Positions 1-5,094 of a DNA stretch of 5,094 bases are shown here, one piece after another. Every line of letters begins with the position of its first letter. Within the stretch, counting starts at the first letter, position 1. Below the pieces are notes generated by a model. That model worked only from the letters and a program-made list of their open reading frames with translations, was not told the origin of the DNA and made no database searches. The DNA is from Candidatus Atribacteria bacterium 4572_76 (GTDB lineage Bacteria; Atribacterota; Phoenicimicrobiia; Phoenicimicrobiales; Phoenicimicrobiaceae): the NCBI GenBank assembly GCA_002084865.1, contig NBMG01000100.1:1-5094 (forward strand). Reading direction: 5' to 3'. The translations under genes were made by a program, and so were the position numbers.

Positions 1-78
1 TATACTAAAAAATATTCTCTGATTTTTAAGGATGAATTGTATTCAAAAAATAAGGAGGTGATCAAGACAAGTAGATAG
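1..78 (+). CDS. possible C-terminal end of an upstream gene (partial)
   Basis: Reading frame 1 is open from the first base to a TAG at 76-78, giving about 25 residues that include SLIFKDELYSKNKEVIKTSR. The other two + frames stop within the first 21 bases. The peptide is lysine-rich and hydrophilic, as protein C-termini often are, but no family can be recognised from so few residues. If real, it would end 49 bases before the phosphatase start, which fits an operon or closely packed genes. AT-rich noncoding DNA could be open over this length by chance. Confidence 0.2.
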   Translation, partial: YTKKYSLIFKDELYSKNKEVIKTSR

Positions 79-110
79 AAAGGTAAAGAGAGAAAAAAAC
101 TTTAATAAAA

Positions 111-120
111 AGGAGGAGGA
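111..120 (+). promoter_or_regulatory. ribosome binding site of the phosphatase gene
   Basis: AGGAGGAGGA lies at the end of a purine-rich leader. Its second GGAGGA (115-120) sits 7 bases before the ATG at 128, which is ideal Shine-Dalgarno spacing. It decides the start at 128, because no other in-frame ATG nearby has such a site. I see no clear -35/-10 pair in the leader. TATACT at bases 1-6 resembles a -10 box, but its -35 region would lie outside the window. Confidence 0.75.
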
Positions 121-127
121 ATTAGAT

Positions 128-2506
128 ATGTTTAGGAAAAAGTTTTTAATTTTAGGTTTAGTATTGGTGTTTGTATTTGCGCTCTCCGTTCTTATTATTG
201 ATAGCAAAGAATTAGACCTGCCAAAAGGGTTGCATCTCACCTGGAATAAAGATAAAGTATCTTCCACAATGGTAGTGACCTGGAAGACTACCACCTCTGA
301 AGCGGGGAATACAGTTTTATATGATACCGAATCCAAAAGAGGGGATCCCGCGCTATATTCATACTCTACTGAGGGGGTGGCACATACTATCGAGGGGCTC
401 GAGGGCTACATTCATGATGTAGAACTCAAGGGGCTATCCCCAGGGACCACTTATTATTTTGTATGTGGAGGCGAAGCCAGCGGGTACAGCGAGGAGCGTA
501 AATTACGTACCATACCCGAAAATCCTGACCACATAAGGTTTGTTGTTGGAGGCGACTGGCGGAAAGGCTCGATAGATTTTCCTTGGGGAAGAGATGAAAT
601 TTCCAAATTGATGGCGACTTATGATCCATACTTTGTAATCCATACCGGTGATTTTGTGAATAAGGCCTTTAGGGTGAGCGAGTGGGACGATTGTTGTGAA
701 CATATGCAGGAGACCTGGATTGATACGCAAGGATATACCATACCAATAATCCCAATTATTGGAAATCACGAAGTAGGAACTAAGGATGAATTCGAGCTGT
801 CAAAAGAAGATGCACGTTTTTACTATGAATACTTTAATTTACCAGAGATTGAAAGTTGGTACTCACTTGCAATTACCCCCTATCTTCACTTTATTGCCTT
901 AGATAGCGAGACCTATACAAACTCAGATAGCGAGCAATATATCTGGGCAGATAAAATCCTTAAGATGGTTGAAGATACAACCTGGAAGATAGTCGGATTC
1001 CATAGACCAGCCTTTGATCCTCGAGGAGAGGGTAAGTCAGAATATTTTCTCCCACTATTAGACCAACATCATGTTGATATAGTAGTTAACGGGGATGTTC
1101 ATCTTTACGAAAGACTTCAACCGATGAATCCTGCTGTTTCAAGAGGTCGATACTTCCCTTTTGAAGAAGGAACTGTGCACGTAGTCGCTGGAGGATGGGG
1201 AGCTCCGCTTTATATGCATTATCCGCTATGGTGGGATGCTTGTGGTCCTATATCGACCTACCATTTTACAGTATTCGATGTTTACCCGGATGTCCTCTAT
1301 ATGAAAGCTATCGATATAAACGGTAATGTTATTGATGAACTTGCTATTCGGAAGGAGTTAGCTGAACCGGAAACCATTATTCGTTGTCGAGAAACCGCGA
1401 ATGCCGATGATATCTCCGGGCCTGCACCCTTGATCTCGTTTGGCGTAGGAGACTCTCCACCGATTATGTCCATTTCTAAAGTTGGCAGCGGGACAGTCGT
1501 TGCTGCCGGTTTAGCTTGGAATTGCGTTAATGAAGGTTGGCGAGCAAATGAGTATGAGATTCTATTCGATAAAGTATTTCAAGAGATGGTTCCAGGTTCC
1601 AAAGATGTACTGTGGTATGAAGGTTACGGAGTTGTTTATAATACTACTGAATGTTCAAAATTACTCTCTGCCTTGACCGAATTAGGATACTCGGTTGTAG
1701 GAGACAAGACAGAACCCATAACGATGAATTTACTAGAACCATATGATATATTAGTTATCCCCCAGCTTCGACTTGGTTCTGGCTATGAAGGTGGTGACCC
1801 CACTCTTCTTCCTTGGTCTGATGTTGAGGCTATCAAAAGCTTTGTGGAAGATGGAGGAGGGCTGCTGATTATGGATGCACATGATTATGGGGGCAATAAC
1901 TGGTGCAGGGTACAGAATAAGATCTTAGAGGGTTTAAGCGCTGGTATGGCTCTTCAATCCGATGGGGTGTATGATTGGGCAGACAACTGGCAACAGGGAT
2001 GGTATCCATTAGCCGATGTGGACCCAATGACAAATATTGGAAGAGCATACGTGAACGAAACAGGAAAAACTGAAATCGGTCTCTTTGAGCTCTCCACAGT
2101 TATAGCCAGCCCCCCACTCTATTTAGAAAAAGTTGCAGGTGGGGCAAGAACAATAGTGGATGGAAGGAAAATGAAAGCAGACGCGAGGGTTATTATAGAG
2201 ACTAAAGAAAATGGCAGCGGTTTTGTTCGCATACAGAGAGCTCCTGATACCCCTACTGAATTCGTAGTTGTGGATGTTAGCACTGATATACCCTCAGAGT
2301 TTATCGAATGGCCTATGACCATTGAAATTTACTATACAGATGATGCTTTTATTGCTTCAGAAATAAAGAAGGAAGAATTACTACAAATGTACTACTGGGA
2401 TCTTGAGCAAGGCATGTGGTGTTTATGTCCGGAAAGTGGAGTGAATGTTAACAGAAATTGTGTATCAGCAAAGGTTTATCATCTTTCTAAATTTGCACTA
2501 AAGTAA
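128..2506 (+). CDS. exported purple-acid-phosphatase-like metallophosphoesterase with GATase-like and C-terminal beta domains
   Basis: Probable secreted or membrane-anchored phosphatase of 792 residues. Residues 1-24 form a basic start (MFRKK) and a hydrophobic stretch without a clear cleavage site, so the protein may stay anchored. Residues about 32-130 resemble the fibronectin-like N-domain of purple acid phosphatases (TMVVTWKT, LKGLSPGTTYYFVC). Residues about 136-330 are a calcineurin-like phosphoesterase core with GGDW (D143), HTGD (D175), GNHE (N213, H214), GFHRP (H292) and GDVHLYER (H325). The usual Tyr after the second Asp is Asn178, and the first His of the GHxH motif is Asp323, so it is unlikely to be a true purple enzyme. 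HVVAGGWGAPL (351-361) begins the family's C-terminal cap. Residues about 490-590 look like a DUF4350/ThuA-type GATase-like fold (VLWYEGYGVVY, YDILVIPQL, SFVEDGGGLLIMD). Residues about 725-792 (EIYYTDD, MYYWD, VYHLSKFAL) match a beta domain common at the C-termini of bacterial surface proteins. The substrate is unknown. It sits alone, followed by a hairpin at 2516-2561. Confidence 0.9.
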   Translation: MFRKKFLILGLVLVFVFALSVLIIDSKELDLPKGLHLTWNKDKVSSTMVVTWKTTTSEAGNTVLYDTESKRGDPALYSYSTEGVAHTIEGLEGYIHDVELKGLSPGTTYYFVCGGEASGYSEERKLRTIPENPDHIRFVVGGDWRKGSIDFPWGRDEISKLMATYDPYFVIHTGDFVNKAFRVSEWDDCCEHMQETWIDTQGYTIPIIPIIGNHEVGTKDEFELSKEDARFYYEYFNLPEIESWYSLAITPYLHFIALDSETYTNSDSEQYIWADKILKMVEDTTWKIVGFHRPAFDPRGEGKSEYFLPLLDQHHVDIVVNGDVHLYERLQPMNPAVSRGRYFPFEEGTVHVVAGGWGAPLYMHYPLWWDACGPISTYHFTVFDVYPDVLYMKAIDINGNVIDELAIRKELAEPETIIRCRETANADDISGPAPLISFGVGDSPPIMSISKVGSGTVVAAGLAWNCVNEGWRANEYEILFDKVFQEMVPGSKDVLWYEGYGVVYNTTECSKLLSALTELGYSVVGDKTEPITMNLLEPYDILVIPQLRLGSGYEGGDPTLLPWSDVEAIKSFVEDGGGLLIMDAHDYGGNNWCRVQNKILEGLSAGMALQSDGVYDWADNWQQGWYPLADVDPMTNIGRAYVNETGKTEIGLFELSTVIASPPLYLEKVAGGARTIVDGRKMKADARVIIETKENGSGFVRIQRAPDTPTEFVVVDVSTDIPSEFIEWPMTIEIYYTDDAFIASEIKKEELLQMYYWDLEQGMWCLCPESGVNVNRNCVSAKVYHLSKFALK

Positions 2507-2515
2507 GAGTAAGAA

Positions 2516-2561
2516 GGGTCAGGTCTCAACATTTGACATAAATTGCCTTGAGACCTGACCC
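2516..2561. repeat. perfect 14-bp inverted repeat (hairpin) after the phosphatase gene
   Basis: GGGTCAGGTCTCAA at 2516-2529 is the exact reverse complement of TTGAGACCTGACCC at 2548-2561, with an 18-base spacer. It begins 9 bases after the phosphatase stop. It could limit or stabilise the phosphatase transcript, but no T-run follows (CTAAAGG), so it is not a classic intrinsic terminator. The GGGTCAGGTCTCAA type of sequence is one I associate with ends of IS200/RAYT-like elements in diverse bacteria; that link is from memory and not shown by the window. Confidence 0.7.
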
Positions 2562-2770
2562 CTAAAGGATTTCCTCTTTATCCAATTTTCCCCAGTTCCA
2601 CCTTCATCCCGGATAATTCTTTCTGTATCTCCGCAAAACGCAAAGAACAATACTTCCGGTTCTGCTGGTTTAAGCTGGTGAGCGTACTGTATATATTTGT
2701 TTGGTGTTTTCCAATATCTAACGATAACTATCTTTTTGAGAAAAGTGATATTTCAAGAACTGACCCCTAA
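2516..2770. mobile_element. putative remnant or non-autonomous IS200/RAYT-like element
   Basis: This interval fills most of the 322-base gap between the phosphatase and AbrB genes and has no convincing gene. CTGACCCCTAA occurs twice in direct orientation, at 2555-2565 and 2760-2770. The first copy overlaps the right arm of the 14-bp inverted repeat. On the minus strand both copies begin TTAGGGGTCAG and continue with related bases (GTCTCAA and TTCTTGAA), as two ends of an element or two REP-like units would. No transposase with the HUH and catalytic Tyr motifs is present, so at most this is a non-autonomous copy or scar. It might instead be a simple intergenic repeat. Confidence 0.35.
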
Positions 2771-2774
2771 TTTG

Positions 2775-2803
2775 TTGATTATAATGTGAAAGTATGATAT
2801 TAT
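2775..2803 (+). promoter_or_regulatory. sigma-70-type promoter of the AbrB gene
   Basis: TTGATT (2775-2780) and TATTAT (2798-2803) are separated by 17 bases, the preferred spacing for the housekeeping sigma factor. Transcription would start near 2810, leaving a very short leader before the ribosome binding site AAAGGAGGT at 2813-2821. A perfect TATAAT also lies at 2780-2785, but the bases 17 upstream of it (GAACTG) make a poor -35. After the rearrangement at base 3000, this is the only evident promoter for brnQ and the hydrolase remnant. Confidence 0.55.
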
Positions 2804-2816
2804 GACAATGTGAAAG
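2783..2816 (+). promoter_or_regulatory. paired direct repeats, candidate AbrB operator
   Basis: AATGTGAAAG occurs at 2783-2792 and again at 2807-2816, 24 bases apart from start to start. One copy lies between the -35 and -10 boxes and the other over the expected transcription start and the edge of the ribosome binding site. Antitoxins of the AbrB/MazE family commonly repress their own promoters, so these are plausible binding sites. The repeats are seen directly; the operator role is inferred. Confidence 0.4.
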
Positions 2817-2828
2817 GAGGTAATAATT

Positions 2829-3026
2829 ATGAGCTTAACTAAAATAAATCCCAGAGGACAAATTACCATACCAGCAAAGTTTAGAAGTGCCTTACACTGT
2901 AAACCCGGAGATTATGTGGAAGTTAAAATGGAAGGAAATATATTGAAAGTCATTCCCAAAGAACTGATCGATAAAAGCCAGATGTGGTTTTGGACTAAAG
3001 GCTGCCTTAGGGTATATGATAATTAA
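2829..3026 (+). CDS. AbrB/MazE/SpoVT-family DNA-binding protein, C-terminally truncated
   Basis: A 65-residue protein whose residues 1-45 form a swapped-hairpin AbrB domain: TKINPRGQITIPAKFRSAL, then KPGDYVEV and GNILKVIPK. Such proteins are transcription factors or the antitoxin half of toxin-antitoxin pairs, bind DNA as dimers and usually repress their own operon. Residues 46-57 (IDKSQMWFWTK) match the start of the tail common in antitoxin members, which from memory continues WTKEWQ and then an acidic helix for about 25-30 more residues. Here it switches to GCLRVYDN and stops, so the toxin-binding tail appears lost at about base 3000. The start is supported by AAAGGAGGT at 2813-2821, 7 bases before the ATG. 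The last 11 bases overlap the brnQ reading frame. The DNA-binding domain is complete, so autorepression may survive. No toxin gene follows. Confidence 0.85.
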   Translation: MSLTKINPRGQITIPAKFRSALHCKPGDYVEVKMEGNILKVIPKELIDKSQMWFWTKGCLRVYDN

Positions 3027-4173
3027 TAGTATTGGAGTCTGGTTAGCATATTTGGCTTGTGCCCATCAAAATCTATCTTTAACCGGAATTGCGACGAAAA
3101 CGTTAGGTGAATTTTTTGGTAAAATTTATACCGCCATTCCAATTCTTATTACTATTTTTTTTATTCTCCCTCGAGTTTCTTCCGCTACTCATGAGATGGC
3201 TGTTTTACCTTTGTCGCCCAATATTCCTTTATGGATTACCTTAGCGATATTTTTCTTACTTAGTTTTTACGTTGCTTATACGAGAGCTACAGTAATAGAT
3301 AAATTAGGAAAAATATTAGCTCCGGTCTTGATGCTCTTTGTTGTTATTTTAGTAATTAAAGGGATAGCTACACCGCTTTCTGTTCCAAAATCTCCGGGCT
3401 CCTTGAACGCTTTAAGTGACGGAATGTTAAATGCTTATAACACTATGAATGCTATTGCAGCCCTCTTATTCGGAGGTTGGGTTTTACATGAATTAAATAT
3501 TCGGAATATAAAAAGCAAAGAAGATCAAAACATAAATTTAAATGTTATCGGATTTTCTACGGCGGTACTCCTGGGAATAACTTCCACCGCGTTGGTTTAT
3601 TTGGGAGCTTCTTCGGGATCTTCTTTTCCTGACGCCCCTATCGGAGTTCTTTCTACTAAAATTGCTCAAGGGCTTTTAGGGCAGATTGGCTTGTTTAGTT
3701 TTGCAGTAATAATGGCCCTTAGTTGCCTTACTACTGCTGCAGCGATAATTTCAATGGCAGGAGATATGTTTTCTGAGATGACCAATGGAAAACTTAAATA
3801 TCGGGTAACAGTTACTTTGAGCACAATTATAGGGTTTACTTTAGGTTTGGTAGGATTAAGCAGAATAGTAAAATATACTGTTCCCTGGTTAGTTTTATTA
3901 TATCCTTCAATAATTATTATAATTTTAAGCGCCCTGTATTATGAATTTGATAAAATTAGAAAATCAGTAACTGTCGGAGTGATTGTAGCCTTATTCTTTG
4001 GATTAGGGGATATGCTTTCTTTTTACGGTCTTACTTCTAATTTTATCACAAAAATCGCTTCTCAATTACCTCTGGGAGGACAAGGATTGGGTTGGTTTTT
4101 ACCTACAATAATTATTATGGGCATAGCTCAATTAATTTTTAAACCAAAAATTGAAGAAGGAAAAAGTTCATAG
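3016..4173 (+). CDS. brnQ: BrnQ-type branched-chain amino acid carrier, N-terminally truncated
   Basis: A very hydrophobic protein of 385 residues with about ten membrane segments (roughly 36-52, 70-88, 96-115, 142-158, 174-197, 219-247, 266-284, 288-308, 316-336 and 357-375). It belongs to the LIVCS/BrnQ family of cation-coupled leucine, isoleucine and valine importers in the inner membrane. Family hallmarks are LPRVSSATHEMAV (51-63), the YNTMNAIAALLFGGWV region (141-156), SCLTTAAAIISMAGDMFS (236-253) and the VPWLVLLYPSIIIIILSAL region (289-307). Full-length members have about 430-450 residues, so the first membrane segment and part of the second are missing. The frame is open back to 2968, and family-like sequence (AALGYMI) begins at 3001, exactly where the AbrB gene breaks. 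The ATG at 3016 has no good ribosome binding site and overlaps the AbrB stop, so translation could only be by coupling. The protein is probably not functional. The hydrolase remnant follows 20 bases downstream. Confidence 0.85.
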   Translation: MIINSIGVWLAYLACAHQNLSLTGIATKTLGEFFGKIYTAIPILITIFFILPRVSSATHEMAVLPLSPNIPLWITLAIFFLLSFYVAYTRATVIDKLGKILAPVLMLFVVILVIKGIATPLSVPKSPGSLNALSDGMLNAYNTMNAIAALLFGGWVLHELNIRNIKSKEDQNINLNVIGFSTAVLLGITSTALVYLGASSGSSFPDAPIGVLSTKIAQGLLGQIGLFSFAVIMALSCLTTAAAIISMAGDMFSEMTNGKLKYRVTVTLSTIIGFTLGLVGLSRIVKYTVPWLVLLYPSIIIIILSALYYEFDKIRKSVTVGVIVALFFGLGDMLSFYGLTSNFITKIASQLPLGGQGLGWFLPTIIIMGIAQLIFKPKIEEGKSS

Positions 4174-4193
4174 GATGATATAGGGGGAATAAG

Positions 4194-4331
4194 ATGAAGG
4201 AAAAGGTTGAAGAATTTATTGGTAAAAAGATAGACAAGGAAATATATCCCGGATGTCAGGTATTAATAGGCCATCAAGGAGATGTGGGATTTGCATTATA
4301 CTCAAGAATTAGCTTATCAACCGGGGACTAA
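4194..4331 (+). pseudogene. N-terminal fragment of a beta-lactamase-family serine hydrolase
   Basis: This 45-codon frame starts at an ATG 6 bases after GGGGG (4183-4187), a reasonable ribosome binding site, and 20 bases after brnQ. Residues 1-30 (MKEKVEEFIGKKI, then YPGCQVLIGHQGD) match the usual start of class C beta-lactamase-related hydrolases, where a PGxQVLV-type strand opens the domain. From about residue 31 the frame reads the downstream hydrolase sequence out of phase and stops at 4329-4331. The natural continuation is found in another frame from about 4285. Together the two pieces make one broken gene, with the segment containing the nucleophile motif SxxK removed between them. Confidence 0.6.
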
Positions 4332-5010
4332 AGTTTTTTATAGTGATGTTTCCTGCCGAATTTTAGGAAAATTATTAGAGCGGGTTATGGAAAAATCTTT
4401 ATCTTTAGCTGTCAAAGAATGGATTTTTGACCCCTTAGGGATGAAAAATACTATGTTTAACCCCCAGGATAAAGAAAATTGTGCAGCTACCGGAAAATCC
4501 GACAATGGACGTCTGTTAAGAGGAGAACTTACCCAGGATTTAGAGCATTATTTAGGCGAAGTACTCGGTTCCGACGGGCTTTTTTCTACCGCTAAAGATA
4601 TGTTTGTATTTTCTCAAATGATTTTGAATAAGGGCATTTACCAGGGTCAAAGAATTTTAGGGGAGATTACTGTAAATAAAATGACTGATGGGGTGACCAA
4701 CTCCGGTGTGTATGAATCTCCTTCTTCCTATCTTCACTATATCTTAAGCGGCCCCAAGACTTGGTTTTGGGAATACGCCTTTTCTCCTCACTCTTTTTTT
4801 GGAGATTTAGTATCTAAAAAAGCTATAGGAAAAATGGGAGGCGCGGGAACTTTTCTTTTAATTGACCCTGAGTATGACCTTATTATTGTCTATCTTACCA
4901 ATTACGGGCAACCTGAGCGTACTTTAGAAGGAGAAGAGGGTTGGAATAAATTCCAAAAAGATATTAATGTAATGGGATTGTGTAATATCGTTTTAGGAAA
5001 TTTAAAGTAG
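4282..5010 (+). CDS. C-terminal part of a beta-lactamase-family (class C-like) serine hydrolase, broken gene
   Basis: The 242 residues match the C-terminal two thirds of beta-lactamase-related serine hydrolases (penicillin-binding-protein-like esterases and peptidases). Recognisable parts are YQPGTKVFYSDVSCRILG (12-29) with the YSD motif supplying the general-base Tyr20, WIFDPLGMKNTMFNP (47-61), GSDGLFSTAKDMFVFSQMIL (96-115) and GKMGGAGTFLLIDP (183-196). The last stands at the position of the usual HTG/KTG motif but reads KMG. The nucleophile motif SxxK and roughly 100 preceding residues are absent, so catalysis is not expected. The frame is open only back to 4270, and the ATG at 4282 has no convincing ribosome binding site of its own; AAGGAG at 4276-4281 directly abuts it. 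The matching N-terminus lies at 4194-4283 in another frame. The real gene therefore spans 4194-5010 as a pseudogene. No signal peptide is seen in the surviving N-terminus. Confidence 0.7.
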   Translation: MWDLHYTQELAYQPGTKVFYSDVSCRILGKLLERVMEKSLSLAVKEWIFDPLGMKNTMFNPQDKENCAATGKSDNGRLLRGELTQDLEHYLGEVLGSDGLFSTAKDMFVFSQMILNKGIYQGQRILGEITVNKMTDGVTNSGVYESPSSYLHYILSGPKTWFWEYAFSPHSFFGDLVSKKAIGKMGGAGTFLLIDPEYDLIIVYLTNYGQPERTLEGEEGWNKFQKDINVMGLCNIVLGNLK

Positions 5011-5012
5011 GT

Positions 5013-5037
5013 TTGTCAAGGGACGGTCCTTTGACAA
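5013..5037 (+). terminator. hairpin after the hydrolase remnant, possible terminator or REP-like unit
   Basis: TTGTCAAGGG (5013-5022) pairs with TCCTTTGACAA (5027-5037) over about 10 base pairs, including one G-U pair, around a loop near ACGGT. It begins 3 bases after the hydrolase stop. GGTTTT follows (5038-5043), a weak T-run, so intrinsic termination is possible. The GGGACGGTCCTTTGACAA style also resembles dispersed palindromes I associate with transposase-linked repeats in Clostridia-like genomes; that comparison is from memory. Confidence 0.5.
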
Positions 5038-5064
5038 GGTTTTAGACTAAACAGAAAAGGAGGA

Positions 5065-5094
5065 CCGACTGCCTTTTTACAGAAAGGCAGTCGG
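5065..5094. repeat. perfect 12-bp inverted repeat at the window end
   Basis: CCGACTGCCTTT (5065-5076) is the exact reverse complement of AAAGGCAGTCGG (5083-5094), with a 6-base loop TTACAG. The stem ends on the last base of the window, so it may extend further. It is the most GC-rich stem in the window. It could be a terminator whose T-run lies beyond the edge, a repeat unit paired with the hairpin at 5013-5037, or a fold-back at a contig end. AAAAGGAGG at 5056-5063 just before it looks like a ribosome binding site, but no start codon follows within the window. Confidence 0.6.

Noticed and set aside
43..336. Minus-strand open frame of 97 codons across the phosphatase start
   Set aside because: It overlaps the signal peptide and N-domain of a well-supported + strand gene and has a low-complexity, Ser/Asn/Phe-rich product with no recognisable family.
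426..769. Two overlapping minus-strand open frames within the phosphatase domain
   Set aside because: They are antisense to the conserved metal-binding motifs, resemble no family and have no convincing ribosome binding sites.
2119..2322. Minus-strand open frame of 67 codons
   Set aside because: It is antisense to the C-terminal beta domain of the phosphatase gene and its product is a Ser/Thr/Leu-rich shadow without motifs.
2578..2727. Minus-strand open stretch of 49 codons, ending ...SGMKVELGKIG, in the intergenic element
   Set aside because: It reads a little like the helical C-terminus of a protein (LRFAEIQKELSGMKVELGKIG-like, charged heptads), but it has no start codon and is bounded by a stop at 2728-2730. 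It could be a gene scar carried by the repeat element; too weak to call.
2519..2752. Second minus-strand open stretch of 77 codons through the same element
   Set aside because: No ATG or GTG start lies in its first two thirds, and its end is just a translation of the inverted repeat. Two competing open frames over one short AT-rich interval suggest chance.
2829..4173. An AbrB-BrnQ fusion protein or a designed regulator-transporter operon
   Set aside because: The two genes are in different frames and each is truncated at the same base, which is better explained by a deletion junction than by a functional fusion.

Overview
The window reads as AT-rich DNA from a bacterium, most likely an anaerobe of the low-GC Bacillota or Atribacterota type. 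This is an inference from strong purine-rich Shine-Dalgarno sites, an AbrB/MazE-type antitoxin with its own promoter, a BrnQ permease and the style of the intergenic repeats. No rRNA, tRNA or CRISPR array is visible, so the lineage cannot be fixed. All convincing genes lie on the + strand.

Layout. Bases 1-127 hold a possible 3' end of an upstream gene and a strong ribosome binding site. Bases 128-2506 encode a large exported protein of 792 residues. It has a purple-acid-phosphatase-like N-terminal domain, a calcineurin-like metallophosphoesterase domain with altered metal ligands, a glutamine-amidotransferase-like (DUF4350/ThuA-like) region and a C-terminal surface-protein beta domain. Bases 2507-2774 carry no convincing gene. 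They hold a perfect 14-bp inverted repeat and two 11-bp direct copies of CTGACCCCTAA, which look like the ends of a small IS200/RAYT-type element or its remnant. A good promoter with a repeated operator-like sequence (2775-2816) leads to a 65-codon AbrB-family gene.

The second half looks damaged. The AbrB gene breaks at about base 3000, where its usual C-terminal tail and any toxin partner should follow. From base 3001 the sequence is a BrnQ branched-chain amino acid carrier lacking its N-terminus. Twenty bases after brnQ comes a beta-lactamase-family serine hydrolase. Its N-terminal 30 codons and C-terminal roughly 240 codons are joined out of frame, with the catalytic SxxK segment missing. 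The window ends in two hairpins, the last of which runs exactly to the final base.

How the genes relate. The phosphatase seems to be an independent unit. The AbrB promoter now probably drives brnQ and the hydrolase remnant, but only because of the junction at 3000, so this is an accidental operon rather than a designed one. Two deletion-like lesions within 1.3 kb suggest local genome decay or, since this may be a metagenome contig, assembly joins. I see no convincing new biological system. The most interesting items are the phosphatase with its unusual active site and extra domains, and the AbrB-BrnQ fusion junction.
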